Assembly: GCF_963169125.1 (NCBI RefSeq)
Contig: NC_084795.1
Location: forward strand, 131,357,701-131,421,700
Direction of reading: 5' to 3'
DNA from: Humulus lupulus
Taxonomy: Eukaryota > Streptophyta > Magnoliopsida > Rosales > Cannabaceae
Length of the DNA: 64,000 bases
The notes under the pieces were generated by a model that saw only the letters and a list, made by a program, of their open reading frames with translations, searched no databases and was not told the origin of the DNA. Both the position numbers and the translations under genes were made by a program. This document shows, one piece after another, positions 22,402 to 33,130 of this stretch (position 1 is the stretch's first letter; each line of letters opens with the position of its first letter).

Positions 22402-24348
22402 ATGTTTGTTGGCTATCCTAAAGGTACTCGGGGTGGACTTTTCTATAGTCATTCAGAAAAGAAAGTGTTTACTTCTACAAATGCTACTTTTCTGGAAAAT
22501 GACTATGTCCAAAACTTTAAACCTCGCAACAAAGTAGTTTTAGAAGAGATGGTTAAAGAATTGACTCCAACCAATGTTCCATCGTCATCAACGCGAGTTG
22601 ATGATGAAATTCCCACTCTTCATGTACAACCGACGCAAGTCGATTTAAATGAAGAAAGTACCATTGTTCCTGAGCAAACAGTCATGGAGACTCGTCGTAG
22701 TGGGAGGGTTTCTAGAAACCCAGTTCGCTATGGTTTGGATGGTGAAACCAATATGGTTGTTGGTGACACTAGTGATGATGATCCATTATCTTTCAAACAG
22801 GCAATGGCTAGCCCTGAAAAGGAACTATGGCTCGAAGCCATGAAACAGGAAATGGAGTCTATGTACTCAAATTCCGTCTGGGATCTTGTGGAAGCACCTA
22901 GTGACTTTAGGGCCATTAGGTGCAAGTGGATCTACAAGAAGAAACGAGGTGTTGATGGAAATATCGAGACTTATAAAGCTCGATTAGTGGCAAAGGGTTA
23001 TACCCAAAGAGAAGGCATGGACTACGAGGAAACTTTTAGTCCGGTAGCCATGCTCAAATCCATTCGCATCCTCCTATCCATAGCAGCCGCTCTCGACTAT
23101 GAGATCTAGCACATGGACGTCAAGACAACTTTTCTTAATGGAAAGCTTGACGAAGTCATTTATATGGATCAGCCAGAAGGATTTGAAGTATCTGGACAAG
23201 AAGGAAAAGTTTGCAAGTTGAATAGGTCCATCTATGGACTTAAGCAAGCTTCTCGTTCCTGGAATCTTAGGTTTGATGAAATAATCAAAACCTATGGCTT
23301 TGAACAAAATATTGATGAGCCCTGTGTTTACCAACTGAAGGAAAATCAAATAGTGGTATTCCTGGTTCTTTATGTAGATGATATCTTACTCATTGGAAAC
23401 AATGTTAAGAAATTATCAGATGTGAAGAATTGGCTGAGCACTCAATTCCAGATGAAGGATTTGGGTGAAGCAAGTTATGTTCTAGGTATCCAGATCATCA
23501 GGGATAGAAAGAACAAACTTTTAGCTCTATCTCAAGCAGCTTACATTGACAAAGTGCTTGAACGTTTCTCAATGACAAATTCCAAGAAAGGGCATCTACC
23601 GTCCCGCCATGGAATTCATCTTTCAAAAAAGCATTCTCCCCAGACTCCTGAAGAAGAAGATGCAATGAGAAAAGTTCCTTACGCATCTGCAGTTGGAAGT
23701 CTGATGTATGCCATGTTGTGTACTAGACCAGATATCTGCTATGTAGTGGGAGTAGTGAGCAGGTATCAATCAAACCTAGGACCGGATCATTGGATAGTAG
23801 TTAAGCGTATCCTGAAGTATTTGAGACGAACTAGGGATTATATGTTAGTCTACAAGGGTGGTGTTCTGAACCCTGTAGGCTACACCGATTCAGATTTTCA
23901 GACTGATGTCGATGACAGAAAGTCTACTTCTGGAATGGTGTTTACTCTTGGGGTGGAGCTGTGATTTGGAGAAGCATAAAGCAGTCTGCAATCTCAGCTT
24001 CCACCATGGAGGCTGAGTACATAGCTGCGTCAGAAGCAGCTAAGGAAATAGTCTGGCTAAAGAAGTTCTATTCGGATCTTGGTGTTATTCCAGAAATGGA
24101 TAAACCGCTTGTGTTGTTTTGTGACAATACATGAGCGATAGCCAACTCGAAAGAACCTCAAAGTCACAAGAAGAGTAAGCATATAGAAAGGAAGTATCAC
24201 ATTATTCGAGAATATGTGGCCAGGGGAGATATGAAGGTTATGAAGATTGCAACTGAAAACAATCTTGCAGATCCATTTACAAAGACACTACCAGAAGCTA
24301 CATTTGATAAGCATATCAAGGAGATGGGATTAGTAGAATTAAGGCATT
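22402..24348 (+). pseudogene. Copia B reverse transcriptase and RNase H
   Basis: The RT begins in an open frame 22402-23109 ('[15 protein letters not shown]', '[29 protein letters not shown]'). TAG at 23107-23109 replaces a Trp codon. The same frame then continues ('MDVKTTFLNGKLDEVIYM', 'KLNRSIYGLKQASR') to the palm motif 'YVDDILLIGN' at about 23370-23400, which keeps both catalytic Asp residues. RNase H starts with 'GYTDSDFQTDVDDRKSTSG' (about 23878), so the first Asp is kept. A one-base deletion near 23950 shifts the frame; in the other frame 'MEAEYIAASEAAKEIVWL' and 'LADPFTKTLPEATFDKHI' follow to the stop at 24346-24348. This is the best preserved coding block in the window, with two frame-breaking changes and one further stop near 24135. 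Confidence 0.92.
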
Positions 24349-24363
24349 AGTTTCAATTAGTGC

Positions 24364-24374
24364 AAGTGGGAGTT
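24364..24374 (+). promoter_or_regulatory. Polypurine tract of copia B
   Basis: AAGTGGGAGTT lies directly before the 3' LTR start TGTTGGGG at 24375, as expected for the primer of plus-strand DNA. The same tract is at 49978-49988 before the outer right LTR. Confidence 0.75.
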
Positions 24375-26232
24375 TGTTGGGGTTTTATGCCCTAATTAAA
24401 ACTCGAATTCTTTGTAATCTCATTTTATTATCAATAAAAGAATAGAAATCATTTTTTGACTTGGTCAATCACTTTTCTCACATGTTTTATTTTCATGAAT
24501 ATTTGTTTAATATAAAGTTCTTTTAAATCCTGAGCATATAGCTAATCTTATTTATAGTGACGTAATCACAGTGGAATATAAATATGATTATATGTGCAAA
24601 ATAAGTTACTCCTAAGATTAGTTAGTGCACCAGATTTACACTGATTTGGCAATCTACGATATGATCTACTTACACATTACAGTGTTATGTTCTCTCCAGA
24701 ACCTTAGCAAAGTAGATAAGATCGGATGTATTTGTTACATCGGACAGGACCGATATTGACAGTTGATAAGATAAGTTAACATACCGTTATTATCTATTCT
24801 AGTCATATCATATAGTTGAACATAGGTCAATTCAATCTCAATTCTGAGTGGTTAGTATTCTAACTGATTGTATTATTTGAGTTCTTTGACTTGTTCGTTA
24901 CCAGCTTACCCTACGAACTAGCCCATACTTACATCTTGGGAACTCGGTAGTATAATTGAGTAGGAGTGTTAATCATAGATATGAACTTCTATAGCTTCTG
25001 ATGAAGAAGTGAAACGATGGTTTCCTTTTAGTTTGTTTCAAGGTGTTAAATAATAGAGATCTCATTTCAGTAATTAAATTAGTTTACTAAAATATCATTT
25101 ACAAGGAACTAAGTGTTTTAAGGACAAAATACAATGAGGGGTAAAACAGTATTTTAGTCCTTTCTCATTGTAGACCATCTATAGAGGATTGAGTGACAAT
25201 TATGGTTGTAACAATGGATAATTAATAGCGTATCTATATTTGTTATAGAGCGTTCTATGAATTCAAGAGTGCAATTCCAAGTCTATAGTGGAGTCACGAG
25301 GAATTAATAAGTTAGTAAATTTATTTGTTAGATTTATAATAACTTATTGGAGCTTGATTTCATAGGCCCATGGTCCCCATTGTACCTTGGATAAAATCAT
25401 CTAGATAGTCTCAATTAATTGATTTAATTATCAATTAGAATTATCAAAGTTGACCAGGTCAATTTTGGATAGTTTCACAGAGTTGTGTAATTTTGAGAAG
25501 AAAAGAGAAATTATGGCAGATTTATTAATTAAGAAAAATTGGTATCTAAATTAATAAATAAATTTAAATCAAGGTTCAAATTATAAATAATTAATTTGAT
25601 AAAGGATTTAAATAATTATTTAATTAATTATATCAATAGAAAATAATACATGCCTTGATTTTAAGTCCAATGGGCTTATAATCAAATGGGAAATTTCACG
25701 GGCCTATAGCCCATGATAATTTCGACCTAGGGCTTCAAAATGGCTATTATTTTATTGATTTTTTAATTAAATTAAATGGCATAATTGAGTCTATAAAAGG
25801 AGTGCTTAGAGAGAAGTCAAAACATAAGTTTGATAAGTCACAAGTCAGATTTTCTGATAGTTTTAGATTCTCTCTAAACACAAGTCCTTTTCTAAGCCTC
25901 TATGTTATTTTCTCTTCTTCTCTCTATATTTATTTCATGTGTTGAGAATTTCCCACACTAGTCTAGGTGGTTCTAAGGATACATTGGAAGATTGTGAAGA
26001 AAATAGAAGATCGGTTCAGTTTCTTGATAGTACTTTGCGACAGAAAGGATACAAGAGTTAGAGAAACTGAAGGAATGACTCTTTAATTCCGCTGCGTATA
26101 ATGTAAGTATTCTATTCTTTGTTTCTCTTTGAATTCAATTTTAGAAACATGTTTTAGGCTATCTCGTATTAATTTTTTTAATATTAGATATACATGAAAA
26201 TGAATAAAGATCTTGTATAAGTTTTTCCAACA
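24375..26232 (+). repeat. 3' LTR of copia B
   Basis: 1,858 bases, TGTTGGGG to CCAACA, uninterrupted. It shows the empty site for the insertion in the 5' LTR. A TATA box is at 25792-25801. No gene is seen in it. Confidence 0.94.
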
Positions 26233-26237
26233 GGAAC

Positions 26238-27559
26238 TCACCTTAGGTGAATTACCTGTCTGTCATTCTTGTCTAGAATGCAAACTAGTCAAGCGTCCAT
26301 TCTCTGGAAAGGGTGATATGGCCAAGGAACCACTTGATCTTTTTCATTCAGATGTTTGTGGACCTTTGAATGTACAAGCCAGGGGTGGTTTTGATTATTT
26401 CGTCACTTTCATTGATGATACTCTAGATACTCATGTCTTTACCTAATAAATAGGAAATCATAAACATTTTCAAAGTTTCAGTAATTCCTAGCAATGGCTC
26501 AAAACCAATTAGGTAAAATGTTAAGGATCTTGTGATCTGATAGGGGTGGAGAATATTTGGATATGCAGTTCAATGATCATTTAACTGAACTTGGGATTTT
26601 ATCACAACTTAGTACCCCGGGTACTCCGCAACAAAATGGTGTAGCGAAACGCCGGAACAGAACTTTATTGGAAATGGTTAGATGCATGCTTAGTTACTCA
26701 ACTCTGCCAAATTCATTTTGGGGACATGCAATTGAAACTGTGAACGACAATCTAAATGTCGTACCGTCAAAATCAATCCCCAAAACACCTTTAGAACGCT
26801 GGAATGGTCGTGAACCTATCTTATGTCATTTTAGAATCTGGGGGTAACCTACCCACGTCCTGGGGAAAAAGGAAGGAAAGCTAGAACTGTGAACCAAAGT
26901 TTGCATGTTTGTTGGCTATCCTAAAGGCACTCGAGGTGGAGTTTTCTATAGTCATTCAGAAAAGAAAGTGTTTACTTCTACGAATACTACTTTTCTAGAA
27001 AATGATTATGTCCAAAACTTCAAACCACGCAGCAAAATAGTTTTAGAGGGGATGGTTGATATATTGAATCCTAACAATATTCCATCATCATCAATGCAAG
27101 TTAATGATGAAATTCCCACTCTTCATGTCCAACCGACGAAAGTCAATTTAAATGAAGAAAGTACCACTATTCCTAAGCAAACAGTCACGGAGCCTCGTCA
27201 TTGTGGGAGGGTTTCTAGGAACCCAGTTCGCTATGGTTTGGATTGTAAAACCAGTATGTTTTTTGGTGACACTAGTGACAATGATCCGTTGTCTTTCAGG
27301 CAATGGCTAGCCCTGAAAAGAAACTATGGCTCGAAGCCATGAAACAAGAAATAGAGTCTATGTATTCAATTCTGTTTGGGATCTTGTGGAAGCACCTAGT
27401 GACTTTAGGGCCATTGGGTACAAGTGGATCTAAAAGAAGAAATGAGGTGTTGATGGAAATATCGAAACTTATAAAGCTTGATTAGTGTCAAAGGGTTATA
27501 CCCAAAGAGAAGGCGTGGACTATGAGGAAACTTTTAGTATGATAGCCATGCTCAAGTCC
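26238..27559 (+). pseudogene. Outer copia integrase and start of RT
   Basis: Continues the outer element after copia B, starting at the duplicated GGAAC and 'TLGELPVCHSCLECKLVKRPF'. It holds the end of the zinc-binding part, 'FHSDVCGPLNVQARGGFDYFVTFIDD', a stop just before 'SDRGGEYLDMQF' (about 26535), and 'PQQNGVAKRRNRTL'. The third catalytic residue is Lys (AAA, 26647-26649) where copia B has Glu. The capsid-distal part follows: 'WGHAIETVNDNLNVVPSKSIPKTPLERWNGREP', a break near 26847, '[18 protein letters not shown]', a one-base frame change near 27302, and the RT start '[19 protein letters not shown]'. At 27560-27564 (ATTCG) a solo LTR interrupts it; it resumes at 48677. Confidence 0.88.
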
Positions 27560-28677
27560 ATTCGTGTAATGTTTCGAATTCACTGTTAAGGCTTAGTGCT
27601 TGGACTACTGTGCCTAGAAGGCGTAATAGGATATACATGTTGAATTAAATGAATAAATGCGTGACTATGTGGCATACATAATTCATATGACAATATGGAT
27701 TTAAATGCATGTCTATGCGTATTAAATATGCATGTGGGCCCATTCTTGATAATAAGGGCATATTTGTAATATTGGCATGTTGCAGGCATAAATGTGATTA
27801 TTTGTGTGTAAATGATTGAGACCACATTATTATGTGGATATATTTGCAGTATATGGCTCGAGGCGATCCTAATGAGCGGATTAGCGAAATAGTCACCACG
27901 AGGTTTAATATCCGACTCAGGGTGAGCCTAGAGGTATTTTCGGGAAACTTAACATATATTTAGGATTTATCAATTAACGAGTAAGTATTTGGAGATTAGT
28001 TGGGCATGTTGGGATTAATTAGGAATTTGTAGGATGACTCGAGGAATTAGTAGAAAACAGGGAAAATGACCATTTTGCCCTTATGGGCAATAAAAGGGTC
28101 GAGTTATCACTAAGGGTGTTTTTGGTATTTATGTTGATGATACAGTAGGCAAAGCCATAAAAAATTAGAAACATGTAATGACCCAACTATTTCTAAGACC
28201 TTGGACCATTAAAACTACAAGACATAGCTACTACTTTTGGAGAAAACATACGTAAGAAATAATCATAACTTTATTAAAACTCTAAAATAAATATTGTGCA
28301 GATTACAAAATAAGATGTAAAATATGGTATGGGTACCCATTGTTTAGTAAAACATAAAGCATAACATTAAATTATTTGTTCAACAACTAAATGCGGAATT
28401 ACAAAAGAAACATAATTAAAAAAACTAAAAATAAATAACGTTGTCCTTGATCAACACACAATCCATTCTCCCTTAACACACAAGCCAAGCAGCCAAGAAC
28501 CCTTTCACCTTCCATATTTATTTTCTTGTATCACACTAAAAAATAAAAGAGCGAGCCTAATGCCCAGTAAGGAAAATCTATTTAAAACATACAACATAAG
28601 TCTATAACATATACTATAAACATATGGATATCAAAAACATATATCATATAAGACTACAATGGCCATCATACTTCTTA

Positions 28678-28795
28678 GGGCTTGTTAACTAAGCAAGTCA
28701 TATGCCCATAAACTTGCGGGGCTTGCTATCTAAGCAAGTCATAAGCCCATAAATTATTGGGGCTTGCTAGCTAAACAAGTCATATTCCCAAGGAC
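28678..28795. repeat. 41-base tandem repeat in the gypsy C LTR
   Basis: Three copies with starts near 28678, 28718 and 28759, each with 'ggcttg' then 'aagcaagtcat' then 'gcccata'. The same array is at about 43234-43352 in the other LTR, so it predates insertion. Each unit has a short inverted repeat (GCTTG ... CAAGT). Confidence 0.85.
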
Positions 28796-30464
28796 TATAA
28801 AACATACCATACATATACATATCATAACATACCATAACATATTATAACATATAAGAACATAAAATCTATCCTATTTTCCTTACCAAAAGCCGGGATATTT
28901 GGGAACAAGAACGGGATTAGAACACTCCTATAAACGAACTGTAGAAATGGTGAGAATCTCTATGAATAAAGATGAATATGAGAACTAAACCATCAAGAAG
29001 AAACTTACCAAGAAGGACCTTAAGTTTCAAGAACTTAAATACCTAATCAAGAATCAATAACAAGAGTTAGGATCTGAATAAAAAAAACTAAAGAAAACTA
29101 TAGAATCATAAAGAACTGGACTTAAGGAATAGGAATACCTTGAATGACCTTATGGATTGGTCTAAACATTAACACTGAAATCACACTATTTCTCACTTCC
29201 CAAGTGTTTATAAAAGCTTAGAATGATAAAGCTTTAACCCAAAACCCAAGTGTATCTCTCTATAGTAACACTAGCACCTGGGAGGCTCTGATAAAATGCT
29301 TGAAGAATGAAGAAAATGGCTGAGCACTAGGTCCTATTTATAGAGTTCAAGGAGTGAAACTAACCCTTTTTAATTTGAATAAATAAATGATTATAAAATG
29401 GAAAAGATTTGAATTTTTGTTCAACTGACACCCAGAACTCAGTCAAAATCGTTCAAAGGCAGGTCTAAGTGGTTAAGGCTAATTTTTAAAATCAAAAACC
29501 AAACTTTTCAAAAATCATCACTAAGCGCAATATATCGCCCCCTATAGGAAATATATCGACTCTACCCTAATCCTGAGCTCTCATTCGTACGTTCGTGCAT
29601 AGTCGATGTGTTTTCCTATCTTCTGTAGGTGATATATCGGCCCCTATGCTGCGATATATCGACATACGTTGATATATTAAATACGTATTTGTGCTTTTTC
29701 AGCATAATTTGAATTGGATAAACAGCTTTGACTGAGTCATAATACAATCCTAACAGCTGTCACTACAAGAAACAATGCTTTTAATAAGACCAAAAATGTG
29801 TTATCAAAACATACCATAACACTTTTTGACGTGTTAAGACCGACTATGTTATCGTAGGTGAGGGTACTTTACATAACACTTTATCATTGTTATACAGATG
29901 TGTTATTATACTGTCAACGATAACACACTTTCTGTGTTATTTTAATAAATAGATAAATGTTTAATTATATTATTTATAGTCGATTATATAACACTAATTT
30001 ATTCTATTATATTTTTATTTTTTATTTATATAATTAAAATTAGCTTTCTAATATATACTAGCATCATCAAATGAACTTGATTTTCAAATAACAAAAAGTA
30101 AAAACATTCAACATTGTATTAACAATCCACAAATTAGTTTAAAACATTCAACACTGTCATCAACCACAAAATGTTCTTTAAGTATTCAAGTAGTCTTATA
30201 TATTCAACATATTGAAAAGTTACTACTTTCAGCACAAAATATGCTACAGCCAACACAAAGCCTTCAAAATTAAGTATCATTTTCTATTTCGCTTGTCACA
30301 TATGCAAAATAAACAAAGAGATATTTTATTGTTATTATCTAGCATCACAAATTACTTCAAGAAAAATGCTATGAAAATTATTTCCAAGAGAGGACACCAC
30401 ATACAAAATAATGAATTCACAACTACACCAAAGCAAACAAAGAAACCAAACACTAAATTATAAG

Positions 30465-30765
30465 ACATTGGTTCTTTTTTGAGTATGAAAATGTACCTCT
30501 TGGAATAACTTTTTTAGAAGGCCATGCAACTGTGGAACCAACTGCTTCTTATATTGTAAGCATCGCATTCTTAGGACGAAATAAGTAAGATTCTGGTACA
30601 ATATCAGCATCAACCCATACTCGCATAAAGTATAGTCCAAGAGGCTTTCCATGTACAGTTAACTTTGGATCACTAGAATCCCAATGACCTTCAGCAATAA
30701 TTACATCTGCCCAGTCAAGCAAGTAGCAAGCATTCTTCACTTCTATAAAGTTGTCTTTTTTCTAG
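30465..30765 (-). pseudogene. CACTA transposon protein, DUF8039-like domain exon
   Basis: On the minus strand one frame reads 'NFIEVKNACYLLDW' then 'AEGHWDSSDPKLTVHGKPL', 'MRVWVDADIVPESYLFRPKNAML', an in-frame stop at about 30549-30551, and 'EAVGSTVAWPSKKVI' to a final stop near 30462. This pattern (AEGxWxSxDP, PLG, RVWVD, FLWRP-like, EAVGxTVAWPxxKV) is what I know of the DUF8039 domain of plant En/Spm-type transposon proteins of unknown function. The stop has probably replaced a Gln codon (CAA to TAA). The exon is preceded by an AG acceptor-like site near 30765, and the next exon is upstream at about 30836-30920. Confidence 0.65.
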
Positions 30766-30835
30766 TGCAATCTTAGTTTTTGTATTTGTTCTTCTAAAAT
30801 GAATCATTAAAACAATAAATTTGATAATTTACCTT

Positions 30836-31053
30836 AGGGGAATGAATATTGTTTGACTGCGGTACATTGCGAGACTGTCCTTCGCTTGGTGTCGCTTTAC
30901 CACCAACCTAAATATAAAACCAAGATAAGTTTCATTGGAAGAAAAGAAAACTAAGGTTTATAAGTGCAAGATAGAATTACCACCAAGTGTTCTTTAAGTA
31001 GATTAATCATTTCAGTCATTTTGAGCTTCATATTCTATTGCTCTTCTTCTAGG
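30836..31053 (-). pseudogene. Upstream exons of the CACTA transposon protein
   Basis: Two short exon-like stretches on the minus strand. The first (about 31053-30982) encodes 'NMKLKMTEMINLLKEHLV', a short helical, Leu-rich stretch, then a GTAATT donor. The second (about 30918-30836) encodes 'VGGKATPSEGQSRNVPQSNNIHSPK', then a GTAAAT donor. The next exon holds the DUF8039-like domain. The first exon ends abruptly against the formin-like sequence at about 31053. Exon limits are by eye. Confidence 0.45.
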
Positions 31054-31400
31054 AAAGGATGAGAATGATGAAGAAGAGCCTAAAAGTTCTTTAGTGGAAA
31101 AGTTCAGGGTTTTACTTGGGCTAAGAAGCTTCCACGTGAGAAGGACATCAAATGGTGACTATGGATATTTGTCTCCAACCCTATCTCCATCACTCGTTGG
31201 TGAAGCTGAGGTTCCGGCTCCTGCTCCTGCTCCGGTGCTTAGTCCTGCTCCAACTCCTGTGCATTATCTCCATTTGATTCCCCACGCTGGAAAACATGGT
31301 TTGAACAAAATTCCTCCAGCTCACAAGATAAAAAATGATGGTGATGATGAAGATGATAAAGGAAGAGTCAAAAGGATTCTTGTGGCTATTCTAGTATATA
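31054..31400 (+). pseudogene. Captured formin-like gene piece (N-terminal exon)
   Basis: The plus-strand frame reads 'GKDENDEEEPKSSLVEKFRVLLGLRSF', then a Pro/Ala-rich stretch ('AEVPAPAPAPVLSPAPTPV'), a His/Pro stretch, 'NKIPPAHKIK', an acidic run, 'GRVKRILVAILV', and then runs into a TA repeat. A Pro-rich extracellular segment followed by a basic residue cluster and the start of a membrane segment is the layout of plant class I formins, actin-nucleating membrane proteins. The family call rests on my recognition of this layout. The FH2 domain is absent, so this is a fragment captured by the CACTA element. It lies in the opposite orientation to the element's own exons. Confidence 0.42.
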
Positions 31401-31703
31401 TATATATCTTTATTTTTATTTTTTTAAATATATCTCAAACCCAAAATAAAATACTTTTTTTTTAATTTCTTTTTCTTAAATAGTTGCTCATTTCCTACTC
31501 TAAATGGCCCTTGTTTTGCCTCATTCCCTTTGAACAAACACAATATTTATAAATATGTCATCTCTCATTCCCCACCTTCCTCCAACACTGTTACTTCCAA
31601 TCCAAACCAGAAAAATACTCATTCTTTCTTTCTTTTACCAAATACCCAGAATTTTTCTTCATCAAATCTCATCTGGGTCTGTCCTAAATTGACCAAAAAA
31701 AGC

Positions 31704-31920
31704 ATGGAGTTTGAGCAAGGGAGGGGTGAGGTTAGGCCTATGGTGAGGCATGTGAGCAGAGTTGGGTATGTGAAAAAGGGGATTGTGAAGAGGCATATGA
31801 TGAAGACCCCAAATTGCTGCCCAAAGGTTCCCATGGCTGCTCTTCAGGAATTGTTCGTTTCTTGCTGTGAAGCTTTCAAAGGACCAAAAACCATTCCTTT
31901 TGGGGTGTACTTGACAGAGC
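31704..31920 (+). pseudogene. Possible captured host first exon (plant cysteine oxidase-like?)
   Basis: An ATG at 31704 opens 'MEFEQGRGEVRPMVRHVS', a basic middle, and 'KVPMAALQELFVSCCEAFKGP'. The last part recalls the start of plant cysteine oxidases (N-degron oxygen sensors), where a Leu-Gln-x-Leu...Cys...Phe-Lys-Gly-Pro stretch precedes the catalytic domain. The catalytic cupin part is absent; homology stops near 31890. The frame runs on to 32012 through unrelated A-rich DNA. The 5' flank (31570-31700) is C/T-rich, like a leader. If not this family, it is an unknown captured exon. Confidence 0.3.
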
Positions 31921-32189
31921 ATCTTAAACAATCCATAAAAAACAAGACTTCCAGTTTAGAAAGAAAAGAACATAACATCATAAACAGTCCAAACAGAGAA
32001 TTCCCATTTTAGAAAGAAAAGAAAAAACAAGACTTCCAGTTTCTCAAAAAGTCCATAAAAAATATCATCACAGCAGAGAACCAAACAAAATGCATCATGG
32101 ATAAGAACCCAACACCAAAAATTATAACTGAAATAAAGCATCAAAAAAGAATAGTACACAATTCGACTACTTGTCTTACTGAGCTGATT

Positions 32190-32760
32190 TATAAGCTGAA
32201 ACCAGGCATAACTCCTACAGATCCTATAAGGTATAAGGCAAGGTTAGTGCCCAAGGGTTACGGGAATTGACTATTCAGAAATTTTTTCACCTGTTATCAA
32301 ACTTAAAACTGTAAGAATGATGCTTGCTTTAGCTGTGAAATTCGATTGGGAGGTAGAACAAATGGATGTTAAAACAGCCTTCTTGAATGGCAAGTTGGAA
32401 GACATTTTTTTAATGGAGCCACCCGAAGGATTCAAAGTTGAATCTAAGTTGGAAAATTTGGTGTGTTCGCTTAAGAGGTCCTTGTATGGCCTTAAACATT
32501 CACCAAGGTAGTGGTACAAAAGATTTGATGAAGTGATGTCTAAAATTGGTTTCAAAAGGTCAGCCAATGATACATGTCTCTATTTCTCAGGTTTGGATTC
32601 AAATTTTCCCACTTTCTTGCTTATCTATGTGGATGATATGTTGCTCATGGGAAGGAACATACAATAAATCAAGAGAGTTAAGGAAGTATTGAACGGAGAG
32701 TTTGAAATGAAGGACTTAAAAGCTGCTAAAAGCTGCTCAATCTCAGTATGTGCAAACACT
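32190..32760 (+). pseudogene. Copia reverse transcriptase fragment inside the CACTA element
   Basis: The frame reads 'YKARLVPKGYG', a break near 32270, then 'MDVKTAFLNGKLEDIFLMEPPEGF', 'VCSLKRSLYGLKHSPR', a stop at 32512, 'RFDEVMSKIGFKRSANDTCLYF' and the palm motif 'LLIYVDDMLLMGR' at about 32620-32660. It differs from the other copia RTs here, so it comes from another family. No LTR is recognised with certainty. The sequence at 32860-33130 has the look of an LTR or leader but no clear ends. Confidence 0.8.
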
Positions 32761-33130
32761 TGTGAACAAGTTTAAGATGGCAGACACTATGAGTTATGAA
32801 AAGAGCAATCACCTACAACTCAAACTGATATAAATCAGATGAAAAATATTTTGGCTGAGCTGTCCAAGTCCTTGAAGACCTATATATATATGTGGCTCAA
32901 GTTTTAGAATCAAGGATGTGAGAGGAGAGAAAACTGAGAAGAGAGCTCTGATTTTCAAGTTGAAGAGATTTTCCAAGCGGAACTATTGCACTGTGAGCGG
33001 TTCATTCTTGAGTGAAAAATCTGAGTGTTTTGAGAGAGATTAGCTCAGTGATCTACTAGTTTTCTTGTACAGAAAATATTGGTGTATTCTGACCAATTAT
33101 GATCTTATGTAATCTTGCTTATGTAACCTA

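Larger units (their letters stand above)
15276..26232 (+). mobile_element. Copia B, complete nested Ty1/copia element
   Basis: Both LTRs (15276-18320 with a nested insertion, and 24375-26232) are 1,858 bases once the insertion is removed, and start TGTTGGGG and end CCAACA. The exact duplication GGAAC flanks it (15271-15275 and 26233-26237), and the host copia coding sequence reads through the site. The element belongs to the same family as its host. Seven mismatches are seen by eye in the first 160 or so bases of the two LTRs, so it is not recent. It keeps primer site, leader, gag, integrase, RT, RNase H and polypurine tract, but gag is rearranged, the protease core is deleted, and stops and frameshifts are present. 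Confidence 0.93.

Noticed and set aside
28678..28795. Three regular 41-base repeats, considered as a CRISPR array
   Set aside because: The units are contiguous without unique spacers, lie inside a plant LTR and are copied in the other LTR.
30212..30463. 83-codon plus-strand frame
   Set aside because: Low-complexity Lys/Asn/Phe coding in AT-rich DNA next to the minus-strand CACTA exon.
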